This document shows positions 41,670 to 49,534 of a stretch of 64,000 nucleotides of DNA, one piece after another. Made by a program: the position numbers and the translations under genes. Origin of the DNA: Prevotella sp. KH2C16 (GTDB lineage Bacteria > Bacteroidota > Bacteroidia > Bacteroidales > Bacteroidaceae); assembly GCF_900113305.1 (NCBI RefSeq), contig NZ_FOOW01000002.1:186001-250000 (forward strand). The letters are read 5' to 3'. The notes under the pieces are model-generated. The model made no database searches and had not been told where the DNA came from. It saw nothing but the letters and a program-made list of their open reading frames with translations. Numbering within the stretch: the first letter of the stretch is position 1; the number at the start of each line of letters is the position of its first letter.

Positions 41670-42545
41670 ATGAAGAAACTTCCCATTATAATGTTTTCGG
41701 GCCTGTTGCTTGTAACGAGTTGTGCAAAAGAATTCAACAATGTTTACAAGAGCAGTGATTACCAGTATAAATATGAGTATGCAAAGGAATGTTTTGCAAA
41801 TGGCAAGTATACTCGGGCAACGACATTGCTCTCGGAGCTGATAACTCTTATGAAAGGCACGGACAAGGCGGAAGAATGCCTCTATATGTTGGGGATGGCT
41901 CAATATAATGACAAGGACTACACCAATGCCTCAGAAACATTCAGGCGATATTCTAATTCTTATCCGCGGGGTGCCTATTCCGAACAGGCGAGATATTATG
42001 TGGGGCAGAGCCTTTACATGAGTACGCCAGAGCCTCGCCTCGACCAGAGTCAGACTGTAGCGGCCATTTCCGCTTTTCAGGAGTTCTTGGATCTGTATCC
42101 GAATTCCGGATTGAAGTCTACTGCTCAGCAACGCCTTTTTGCCCTTCAGGACAAGCTTGTAGAGAAAGAGCTCTACAATGCGCGGCTTTATTATGATATT
42201 GGCACATACTTCGGCAATTGCTCAAGCGGGGGTAATAACTACGAATCCTGTGTTATCACAGCTCAGAATGCTCTCAAAGACTATCCCTATAGTAAGTATC
42301 GCGAGAACTTCTCAATACTCATTATGAAAAGTAAATACGAACTTGCGCAGATGAGTGTGGAGTCAAAGAAGCTTGACAGATATCAGGATGCACAGGATGA
42401 ATGTTATGGGTTTATCAACGAATACCCGGATTCTAAGGAGAGAGTGTCCGCCGAGCGATACATCGAGAAGTGCAAGAGTTACATTGCGGCACATGAGCAT
42501 GATGTCGAGGACATGGGCTCCATCAGGGATATGAACAGAAATTAG
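41670..42545 (+). CDS. bamD: Outer membrane assembly lipoprotein BamD
   Basis: 291 aa from the ATG at 41670. The N-terminus is a lipoprotein signal with lipobox LLVTSC and Cys near residue 19. BamD is the essential TPR lipoprotein of the BAM complex that inserts outer-membrane barrels. TPR-like helices include YAKECFANGKYTRATTLLSE near 37, LYMLGMAQYNDKDYTNASET near 71, and AISAFQEFLDLYPNSGLKS near 131. In Bacteroidota, bamD is commonly followed by the omega subunit and DUF4293, exactly as here. It starts a three-gene operon with its own promoter. Confidence 0.9.
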   Translation: MKKLPIIMFSGLLLVTSCAKEFNNVYKSSDYQYKYEYAKECFANGKYTRATTLLSELITLMKGTDKAEECLYMLGMAQYNDKDYTNASETFRRYSNSYPRGAYSEQARYYVGQSLYMSTPEPRLDQSQTVAAISAFQEFLDLYPNSGLKSTAQQRLFALQDKLVEKELYNARLYYDIGTYFGNCSSGGNNYESCVITAQNALKDYPYSKYRENFSILIMKSKYELAQMSVESKKLDRYQDAQDECYGFINEYPDSKERVSAERYIEKCKSYIAAHEHDVEDMGSIRDMNRN

Positions 42546-42569
42546 AAAATTAAACTATAAATAATTGAA

Positions 42570-42908
42570 ATGGATTACAAAAAGTCAAAGGCACCGGTAA
42601 ACACAGTAACCCGCAACATTATGGATCTCTGCAAGGAGACCGGTAACATTTATGAGAGTGTCGCAATCATCGGAAAGCGCAGCAATCAGATTGCGATGGA
42701 GATAAAGGCCGACTTGAACAAGAAGCTTGCTGAATTCGCCTCATACAATGACTCTTTGGAAGAAGTCTTCGAGAATCGTGAGCAAATAGAGATTTCTCGT
42801 TATTATGAGAAGCTCCCCAAGCCGACATTGCTGGCTACGCAGGAGTTTATGGAGGGAAATGTTTATTGGCGCGATCCCGCGAAAGATAAAGAGGAATTCG
42901 GAGCATGA
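42570..42908 (+). CDS. rpoZ: DNA-directed RNA polymerase subunit omega (Bacteroidota type)
   Basis: 112 aa. It aligns with the Rpb6/omega pattern: NTVTRNIMDLCKETGNIYESVAIIGKRSNQIA with the conserved helix, seen here as two pieces near residues 11 and 33, then LNKKLAEFASY. The C-terminal part is specific to the phylum. Omega supports folding and assembly of the beta-prime subunit. It lies 24 bases after bamD and overlaps the next gene by four bases, the usual Bacteroidota arrangement. Confidence 0.85.
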   Translation: MDYKKSKAPVNTVTRNIMDLCKETGNIYESVAIIGKRSNQIAMEIKADLNKKLAEFASYNDSLEEVFENREQIEISRYYEKLPKPTLLATQEFMEGNVYWRDPAKDKEEFGA

Positions 42909-43360
42909 TTCAGCGTGTACAGACCGTCTATCTGTTACTGGCACTTTTGGCGACCATTATTTGCCTATGTCTGCCGATTGGCAGCATTGCCCCTAAGGGG
43001 ATGGGAGTCGAGGTGGAAGTCTTCAATCTTTTCGTAACGGCAGGGCAGGGCACCGTGAGTTTTTCCGTATGGCCCCTGTTCGCGTTGTTGTTGATTACAT
43101 GTCCGCTGGCAATAGCAGCCATCATGGCCTATAAAAAGCGCCGGCTGCAGGCAAAGCTCTGCTATTGGAATATCGTCTTTTGCCTGGCATGGTATGTCTA
43201 TTATGCATTCATGGTATTGAATAATTTCCAGCAGATGGGTACATATCATCCCGCTTTTGCGGTTTGTCTGCCATTTGTCGCAATGGCTTTATATGCTTTT
43301 GCGCATCGGGGAATCATGAAAGACGAAGAATTGATCAAGTCTTCTGAGAGAATCAGGTAA
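42905..43360 (+). CDS. DUF4293 membrane protein
   Basis: 151 aa with four hydrophobic segments at about residues 7-27, 54-75, 84-107 and 116-132. The N-terminus MIQRVQTVYLLLALLA is the signature of the Bacteroidota DUF4293 family, which is nearly always next to the omega subunit gene. Function unknown. Its start overlaps rpoZ (ATGA). It ends the bamD operon and is followed by a 22-bp palindrome array. Confidence 0.87.
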   Translation: MIQRVQTVYLLLALLATIICLCLPIGSIAPKGMGVEVEVFNLFVTAGQGTVSFSVWPLFALLLITCPLAIAAIMAYKKRRLQAKLCYWNIVFCLAWYVYYAFMVLNNFQQMGTYHPAFAVCLPFVAMALYAFAHRGIMKDEELIKSSERIR

Positions 43361-43408
43361 AGAGCTTTCAGGCGTGGCAGGGAGAGGCGTTGATGGATTC
43401 CTGCAGTA

Positions 43409-43491
43409 TTACCAGCAGTTAGTAACATGATTACCAGTTGCTGGTAATACTATTACCAATCGTTGGTAATGGCGTTACAAGCCGCTTGTAA
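43409..43491. repeat. Second array of four 17-bp palindromes at exact 22-bp spacing
   Basis: Units start at 43409, 43431, 43453 and 43475: TTACCAGCAGTTAGTAA, TTACCAGTTGCTGGTAA, TTACCAATCGTTGGTAA and TTACAAGCCGCTTGTAA, with 5-base spacers CATGA, TACTA and TGGCG. The last unit is identical to unit 2 of the array at 7416-7498. It lies in the 294-base gap (43361-43654) between the convergent DUF4293 gene and alanine-rich lipoprotein gene. Apart from the hairpin at 43543-43577 nothing else is seen in that gap. Confidence 0.9.
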
Positions 43492-43542
43492 TATTGATAG
43501 ATACAGATTCTGCCATGTGGGGCAAATGCTGCTATGTGCAAA

Positions 43543-43577
43543 GGAAGCCGCTCTCTGTTCAACAGAGGACGGCTTCC
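43543..43577. terminator. Bidirectional hairpin after the bamD operon
   Basis: GGAAGCCGCTCTCTGTT at 43543-43559 pairs with AACAGAGGACGGCTTCC at 43561-43577, with a small mismatch in the middle. It sits between two convergent gene ends with a weak T run on the plus strand. Confidence 0.6.
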
Positions 43578-43654
43578 TTGTTTGTTAAGAGTTACTTTTC
43601 GACCTTTGGAAAACTATTCCTGGGGTTAAAAAAGCAACTCCTGAGTATGAAATA

Positions 43655-44374
43655 TTAGAGACCTAAGCCCTTCAAAGCCTTTTCCTTGGCTTTATTAACA
43701 TTCTCGTTGGCTTTTTCTGCAGCCTTGTTCACTGCGTCATTAGCCTTGGTCTGAGCTTCGGTAACTTTTTCATTCACTTTGTTTTCGACATTAGTCTTAG
43801 CATTCTCAACAGCATTGTTTGCAGCTGTTGCGGCAGCTTCTTTCACTGTGGCAGGGGCATTCTTGATGGCCTCTGCGGCAGCCTCTGCTGTTGCAATGGC
43901 AGTAGCGCCTTTTGCTACGGCTGGTGAAGCTAGGTTTACTACATCGGCAGCAACGGCGTTCTTGGCTTCCTCTGCAGTTGTTGCAGCAGTTGTCGGGAGC
44001 TTCTTGATGCCTTCTACCAAACTGGCGATGGTAGCATTGCCCGAGGCAACATTCTTAATGGTTTCAGCATTCTCGTTGATGAAGTTCTTGATTGCCGTGC
44101 CATAACTGAGGGCCTGGTCGAGCTTGCCGCTGTCTACGAGGTTCTTGTAGATGGTCTGCAAGGTGGCAAGTGAAGCAATGGTGCCCTCACTATTGTTGGC
44201 TTTGAGTGCCTTCTGCAGCTCAGCTGTGAGATTGTTGAATGTTGTCTGCGACTCTTCGCTGAGTGCTGCAACACTGTCGGAATCAGCAGTCTCCACCGGA
44301 GTTGCCGTCTTGTTACCACAACTTGCAAAGGTGATTGCAACAGCTGCAATAACCATGAAAATAATTTTCTTCAT
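43655..44374 (-). CDS. Alanine/lysine-rich lipoprotein of unknown function
   Basis: 239 aa with a lipoprotein signal (MKKIIFMVIAAVAITFASC, Cys near residue 19). The first half is helical with no recognised motif. The second half, from about residue 130, is a low-complexity Ala/Lys/Glu/Asn helix full of phrases such as AEAAAEAIKNA and KVNEKVTEAQTKANDAVNKA, like LEA-type or apolipoprotein-like amphipathic helices. The -7 box TATATTTG lies at 44410-44417 on the minus strand. It is a single-gene unit. An envelope-associated, possibly lipid-binding role is only an inference. Confidence 0.7.
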   Translation of the reverse strand: MKKIIFMVIAAVAITFASCGNKTATPVETADSDSVAALSEESQTTFNNLTAELQKALKANNSEGTIASLATLQTIYKNLVDSGKLDQALSYGTAIKNFINENAETIKNVASGNATIASLVEGIKKLPTTAATTAEEAKNAVAADVVNLASPAVAKGATAIATAEAAAEAIKNAPATVKEAAATAANNAVENAKTNVENKVNEKVTEAQTKANDAVNKAAEKANENVNKAKEKALKGLGL

Positions 44375-44409
44375 ATTCTTTAGGTTTTAAATAAATTGAT
44401 AATTGTGGA

Positions 44410-44417
44410 CAAATATA
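44410..44417 (-). promoter_or_regulatory. Promoter -7 box of the Ala-rich lipoprotein gene
   Basis: TATATTTG on the minus strand, 35 bases upstream of the ATG at 44374; no clear -33 element. Confidence 0.55.
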
Positions 44418-44460
44418 GCGTCTTTTAAAGTAAGTTGTTCTTTTTGTTATGATTTTTTAA

Positions 44461-44499
44461 ATAAAAAAAGATGGTTTGCAGAAGCCTGCAAGCCATCTT
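44461..44499 (-). terminator. Rho-independent terminator of nifJ
   Basis: AAGATGGTTTGCAG at 44468-44481 and CTGCAAGCCATCTT at 44486-44499 form a 14-bp stem (one G-T) around AAGC. Read on the minus strand it is followed by a run of Ts, 30 bases after the nifJ stop. Confidence 0.85.
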
Positions 44500-44529
44500 C
44501 TATAAAGAGACTATTCTATTTGTTTGTGC

Positions 44530-47500
44530 TTAGATAACCTCGCTCCAGTCCTCCTGGCTCTTGCGGACATAGGTCTGGTAGCGCAGCTTGGCCATGCGCT
44601 CAGCGGCAGAGAAGAGTTCTTCAGCCTCTGCAGGATAGGCCTTGGCAACAGAAGAGTAGCGCACTTCGCCCAACAGGAAGTCGCGGAAATCTTCCCACTT
44701 CGGTTCCTTGGAGTCAAGCGTGAACGGGTTCTTGCCCTCTTCTGCGAGCTGCGGGTTGTAACGCCATAGATGCCAGTAACCGCAAGCAACAGCCAACTCT
44801 TCCTCTCGCTGGCTCGTACCCATGTTCCTCTTCATCTTCTTGGTGCCCTTGATGCCATGGTTGATACACGGTGCATAGGCGATAACCAGTGATGGGCCTG
44901 GATAAGCCTCAGCCTCGCGGATAGCCTTGAGGGTCTGGTTGTTGTCGGCTCCCATTGCAATCTGGGCAACATATACATAGCCATAGGTGGTCTGCATCAG
45001 TCCAAGATCTTTCTTGCGGATGCGCTTGCCTTGAGCGGCAAACTGGGCAATCGCGCCGAGAGGTGTGGACTTGGAGCTCTGGCCGCCGGTGTTGGAGTAA
45101 ACCTCGGTGTCAAGCACGAGGATGTTTACATCTTCTCCGGAAGCGAGCACATGGTCGAGACCGCCGTAGCCGATGTCGTAAGAAGCGCCGTCGCCACCGA
45201 TAATCCATTGGCTCCGCTTCACCAGATAGTGGTCGAGTGTCTTGAGTTCTGCGCATATGGGGCATCCGTGTTCTACGCCTTCTGCAATCAGCGGTTTGAG
45301 CTTGGCTGCCGCAACCTTTGAGCTGTCGGCATTGTTTTGGTTCTCAATCCATTCCTGTGCAGCCTCTTTCATATTGGCAGGTGTCTTTTCATCAGCAATC
45401 AGTTCGTTCAGAAGGAGTGTGATACGCTCCTTCATCTTCTTGTTTCCAAGTGCCATACCGAGTCCGAACTCACAGAAGTCCTCGAACAGGGAATTGTCGA
45501 AGGCCGGGCCTTGGCCTTGTGCGTTGGTCGTATATGGGGTTGAAGGAATTGATGCACTATAGATAGAAGAGCAACCCGTAGCGTTGGCAATCATTTCTCG
45601 GTCGCCGAACAGCTGCGAAATAAGCTTGACATAAGGTGTCTCACCGCAACCGGCACATGCACCGGAGAACTCAAACAGCGGCTGAGCGAACTGTGAGTTC
45701 TTGGGGCTCTGACTGATGTTGACCAAGTCCTGCTTAGAAGTTACATTCTTAATCAGATACTCCCAGTTCTTAGCCTCTTGTTGCATGGCAGGAGAGTCTA
45801 TATTGAATGGAACCATCTTAAGTGCCTTCTCTGTCTCGCCTGTCTCGCGATTCTTCTTGCCCGGGCATACATCAGCGCAGTTGCCGCAACCAAGACAGTC
45901 CATGACGGCTACCTGGATACGGAATTGCATTCCTTTCAGCTCCTTGGGAGCAAGAATGCCAATAGACTGAAGATTGCTGTTCTTGGATTCATTCTCATCG
46001 AGGACAAATGGACGGATGGTAGCATGAGGACAAGCGAATGCACATTTGTTACACTGAATACAGTTTTCTGGATTCCATTCGGGTACGAATGCCTCGACGC
46101 CTCGCTTCTCAAAGGCAGATGTTCCGTTCTTCCAAGTGCCGTCCACAGTACCATGCTTTACAAAGTCAGAGACCTTGAGCAAGTCGCCAGACTGGGCATT
46201 GATAGGACGAACCAGTTCCTTGATGAATGCCGGTGCATCATCATTATTGTTGTCTTCGTCAGCCAAGTTTGCCCATGCCGGATCAACGGCAAGCTGCTTA
46301 TACTCGCCGCCGCGGTCAACGGCTGCATAGTTCAGTTTTACAACATCTTCGCCTTTCTTGCCATAAGACTTTACGATGAAGGCCTTCATCTGTTCTATGG
46401 CAAGGTCTATAGGAATAACCTCGGTAATGCGGAAGAATGCGCTCTGGAGTATGGTGTTAGTGCGGTTGCCCAGGCCGATCTCCTGTCCAATCTTTGTCGC
46501 ATTGATATAATAAACACGAATGTTGTGCTTTGCGAAGTGGCGCTTTACTTTGTTAGGAATGAAGTTTATCAATTCCTCTCCTTCAAAGATAGTGTTCAAC
46601 AAGAATGTACCATTATCGCGCAATCCACGAGTTACATCGTACATGTGCAGGTAGGCCTGTACATGGCAAGCAACGAAGTTGGGAGTATTTACTTGATAGG
46701 CAGAGTGGATTGGCTCATCGCCAAAGCGAAGGTGAGAGCAAGTGAAACCGCCAGACTTCTTTGAGTCATAGGAGAAATATGCCTGACAGTACTTATTGGT
46801 ATTGTTACCGATAATCTGTACAGAATTCTTGTTTGCACCGACAGTACCGTCTGAACCCAAACCATAGAACTTGGCCTCAAAGAGAGAGTCGCCGCCCATT
46901 GGAATCTCTTCTACTTCGGGAAGAGAAGTGAAGGTAACATCGTCTACGATACCTACTGTGAAGTGGTTCTTAGGCATTGGCATTTCAAGGTTATTGAATA
47001 CGGCAACAATCTTGGCAGGTGTGGTGTCTGCAGAGCCAAGACCATAACGACCGCCGACAACCAAAGGCTTGCGTGGATCGTCGTAGAGGGCAGACTTTAC
47101 ATCAAGGTACAACGGCTCTCCCTCTGCTCCGGGCTCCTTCGTGCGATCGAGGACGGCAATACGCTTTACGCTTGCCGGCAAGGCCTTCTTCAAGAAGTCT
47201 ACGGAGAACGGACGATAGAGATGTACTGCCACCATACCCACTTTCTTGCCTTGTTTTAGCAGATAGTCAATAGCCTCGCGGGCAGGTTCTGTTGCAGAGC
47301 CCATCAGCACGATTACATTTTCGGCATCCTTGGCTCCATAATAGTTAAAGCAATGATACTCGCGCCCTGTAATATCAGATATCTTGCCACAAAGGTCTTC
47401 TACCACCTGGGGGATATTCTCATAGTATGAGTTAGATGCCTCACGATGGGTGAAGAAGGTCTCTGGGTTCTCAGCGGTGCCTCGTGTAACAGGACGCTCT

Positions 47501-48135
47501 GGAGAAAGCGCGCGGTCGCGGAACTTCTTGATGTCTTCTAAGTCTACTAATGGACGGATATCTTCCATGTCCATTTCCTCAATTTTGTGATATTCATGGG
47601 AAGTGCGGAAGCCATCAAAGAAATTGATGAAAGGAACACTTGTTTTGAATGTAGCAATATGGGGAATGGCCGTTAAGTCCATGACCTCTTGGACGGAGCC
47701 AGAGCAAAACATGGCGAAACCCGTCTGGCGGCAGGCCATTACATCCTGATGGTCGCCAAAGATGCAAAGAGAGTGAGATGCCAGCGTCCGGGCTGAGACA
47801 TCGAATACGCATGGAAGCAGTTCGCCGGCAATCTTGTACATGTTCGGAATCATGAGCAGCAAGCCTTGTGAAGCGGTGAATGTCGTTGTCAATGCACCGG
47901 CCTGGAGCGATCCGTGAAGCGCACCGGCAGCTCCGCCTTCAGATTCCATTTCCTGGACAGATACGGTCTGCCCAAAGAGATTCTTCCGGCCTTTTGCAGC
48001 CCACTCGTCTACATGCTCTGCCATGGGTGATGACGGAGTAATAGGATAGATGGCAGCCACTTCAGTAAACATGTAACTTACATGTGCAGCAGCGGTATTA
48101 CCATCACAAGTGATAAACTTTTTTTCTTTTGCCAT
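44530..48135 (-). CDS. nifJ: Pyruvate:ferredoxin (flavodoxin) oxidoreductase
   Basis: 1201 aa, the single-chain homodimeric form. It converts pyruvate and CoA to acetyl-CoA and CO2, passing electrons to ferredoxin, the main pyruvate route of anaerobes. Domains in order are the N-terminal pyruvate-binding TPP domain (IYPITPSSPMAEHVDEWA near residue 34), the gamma domain, and two 4Fe-4S clusters (CIQCNKCAFACPHATIRP near 697 and CLGCGNCADVCPG near 753). The C-terminal TPP domain has CAGCGETPY near 824 and GDGASYDIGYGG near 985. It is followed by a strong terminator, and the AAA ATPase gene lies 40 bases upstream on the same strand. Confidence 0.96.
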   Translation of the reverse strand: MAKEKKFITCDGNTAAAHVSYMFTEVAAIYPITPSSPMAEHVDEWAAKGRKNLFGQTVSVQEMESEGGAAGALHGSLQAGALTTTFTASQGLLLMIPNMYKIAGELLPCVFDVSARTLASHSLCIFGDHQDVMACRQTGFAMFCSGSVQEVMDLTAIPHIATFKTSVPFINFFDGFRTSHEYHKIEEMDMEDIRPLVDLEDIKKFRDRALSPERPVTRGTAENPETFFTHREASNSYYENIPQVVEDLCGKISDITGREYHCFNYYGAKDAENVIVLMGSATEPAREAIDYLLKQGKKVGMVAVHLYRPFSVDFLKKALPASVKRIAVLDRTKEPGAEGEPLYLDVKSALYDDPRKPLVVGGRYGLGSADTTPAKIVAVFNNLEMPMPKNHFTVGIVDDVTFTSLPEVEEIPMGGDSLFEAKFYGLGSDGTVGANKNSVQIIGNNTNKYCQAYFSYDSKKSGGFTCSHLRFGDEPIHSAYQVNTPNFVACHVQAYLHMYDVTRGLRDNGTFLLNTIFEGEELINFIPNKVKRHFAKHNIRVYYINATKIGQEIGLGNRTNTILQSAFFRITEVIPIDLAIEQMKAFIVKSYGKKGEDVVKLNYAAVDRGGEYKQLAVDPAWANLADEDNNNDDAPAFIKELVRPINAQSGDLLKVSDFVKHGTVDGTWKNGTSAFEKRGVEAFVPEWNPENCIQCNKCAFACPHATIRPFVLDENESKNSNLQSIGILAPKELKGMQFRIQVAVMDCLGCGNCADVCPGKKNRETGETEKALKMVPFNIDSPAMQQEAKNWEYLIKNVTSKQDLVNISQSPKNSQFAQPLFEFSGACAGCGETPYVKLISQLFGDREMIANATGCSSIYSASIPSTPYTTNAQGQGPAFDNSLFEDFCEFGLGMALGNKKMKERITLLLNELIADEKTPANMKEAAQEWIENQNNADSSKVAAAKLKPLIAEGVEHGCPICAELKTLDHYLVKRSQWIIGGDGASYDIGYGGLDHVLASGEDVNILVLDTEVYSNTGGQSSKSTPLGAIAQFAAQGKRIRKKDLGLMQTTYGYVYVAQIAMGADNNQTLKAIREAEAYPGPSLVIAYAPCINHGIKGTKKMKRNMGTSQREEELAVACGYWHLWRYNPQLAEEGKNPFTLDSKEPKWEDFRDFLLGEVRYSSVAKAYPAEAEELFSAAERMAKLRYQTYVRKSQEDWSEVI

Positions 48136-48175
48136 TTTGTTTTTGATAAATATTAATGAATGTTGTTGTATGATT

Positions 48176-49366
48176 TTAATAAAGAAATCCTAATAGCCAC
48201 AGAGGTATGCGGTTATCTTTTCCTATCTCTGTATTATATCTCGCGTAGATCGTATCGGAATTATACCTTAGCTTATGTTCCCCCTTTGCATTGCAAATTC
48301 TAAACTTCTTCGTGTCGTCGACAATAAAGAAGTGGTCTTTGGCTGCCTGGTTCACCCTGTGGTCTTTCCACATTGTATTCACAAAAAAGGTCTCCATCAG
48401 CTCTTGCTCGTTTACCTGAATGGGGTATATGGCATAAAGTAGGTTCGGATTATGGAGTATAACCTTGGACGGTTTCTTGGGAAACTCTTCTCCGACAGGA
48501 TATATCATATTGATAAGTCGGGCATCGGCAAGATATTTGATATAGTTCATAACCGTAGCTCGGCTGGTCTCGATATCTTTTGCCAGATTACTGATGTTTG
48601 GTCCCTTCCCCGTGTTTTGCGCCAACAGGTAAAATAGTTTTTTTATCTTTGTGAGATATTTCAAGTCTATTTGTTTAATGAGCAGGATGTCGACTTCTGT
48701 CATCATGTTCATTGTCTTCAGGAGATTTTCTGAGAAATTCCGATGCTCAAGAAAGAAAGGGTAGAAGCCATGATGGATGTAATCCTGAAAATATTTAGTA
48801 GGACTAACCTGGGGCAGAATCTGCTTGATGATATGCTCATGGTCATTGAGTATCTCATCGAGTGAGTAGGCAGGAATATTTGTACCAGCCTGCAGGTTTA
48901 TAAACTCACGAAAAGAGAATCCCCTTAGGTTGTAGCTCTTCACGATGCCATTAAGTTCTGGGTTCTCTTCTTTCAGGCGCATGACGCTCGAACCTGTGAA
49001 GACAATCTTCAGTTCTGGCAGCATGTCATAGCATTGGCGCAGTTCGTTACTCCAGTTGGGCTGCTTGAAAACCTGGTCTATCAGCAAAACCTTTCCGCCG
49101 TTTCCGACAAAGTCGACGGCAAAATCAAAGATTCCATTCCCCTGAAAATAGAAATTGTTCATGTTCACATAGAGGCATTGCCTGTCCGTGGGGTTGAAGT
49201 TCTCTTTGGCATACTGCAATAGGAAAGTCGTTTTTCCCACACCTCGGGTACCTTTGATGCCAATCAGTCTGTCGTTCCAGTCAATCTCATCCATGAGGGT
49301 GCGGCGGACGGTCGCGTTCTGGAGCTCAACAAGATTGGTGTGAGTGCGAAAAAAAGCTTCCTCCAT
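48176..49366 (-). CDS. AAA ATPase of the ATP-binding/DUF4143 type
   Basis: 396 aa from the ATG at 49366; the frame is open further upstream, but the -7 box TATCTTTG (minus, 49399-49406) supports this start. Walker A is IKGTRGVGKTTFLLQY near residue 37 and Walker B KVLLIDQVF near 90. Sensor-like KIVFTGSSVM is near 116, followed by a winged-helix segment and a DUF4143-like C-terminus with HNPNLLYAIYP near 315. These proteins are common and variable in Bacteroidales and are of unknown function, though some relatives accompany mobile or defence loci. Nothing mobile is seen here. Confidence 0.82.
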   Translation of the reverse strand: MEEAFFRTHTNLVELQNATVRRTLMDEIDWNDRLIGIKGTRGVGKTTFLLQYAKENFNPTDRQCLYVNMNNFYFQGNGIFDFAVDFVGNGGKVLLIDQVFKQPNWSNELRQCYDMLPELKIVFTGSSVMRLKEENPELNGIVKSYNLRGFSFREFINLQAGTNIPAYSLDEILNDHEHIIKQILPQVSPTKYFQDYIHHGFYPFFLEHRNFSENLLKTMNMMTEVDILLIKQIDLKYLTKIKKLFYLLAQNTGKGPNISNLAKDIETSRATVMNYIKYLADARLINMIYPVGEEFPKKPSKVILHNPNLLYAIYPIQVNEQELMETFFVNTMWKDHRVNQAAKDHFFIVDDTKKFRICNAKGEHKLRYNSDTIYARYNTEIGKDNRIPLWLLGFLY

Positions 49367-49398
49367 AAGTTTCTGTACCGAGTTGGTTATTTTATTTG

Positions 49399-49406
49399 CA
49401 AAGATA
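49399..49406 (-). promoter_or_regulatory. Promoter -7 box of the AAA ATPase gene
   Basis: TATCTTTG on the minus strand, 32 bases upstream of the ATG at 49366. It decides the start of this gene. Confidence 0.6.
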
Positions 49407-49477
49407 ATATTTATTTTCAAGAATGCAAAGTCAAGATTGCAAAATATTCGTGTTTTTGCTTTTTTTTGCACATAGCG

Positions 49478-49509
49478 TTGTGAGGGAGTTGTAATTCTTT
49501 GTATATTTG
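49478..49509 (+). promoter_or_regulatory. Promoter of the ATP-grasp-like gene
   Basis: TTG at 49478-49480, a 21-base spacer and TATATTTG at 49502-49509. It lies downstream of an in-frame ATG at 49499 and so supports the ATG at 49535. Confidence 0.6.
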
Positions 49510-49534
49510 CAATGGAAATAATTTGTATCTGACG

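Noticed and set aside
45778..46764. 328-residue open frame antisense to nifJ
   Set aside because: Shadow of a highly conserved gene; composition is unlike the neighbouring proteins.
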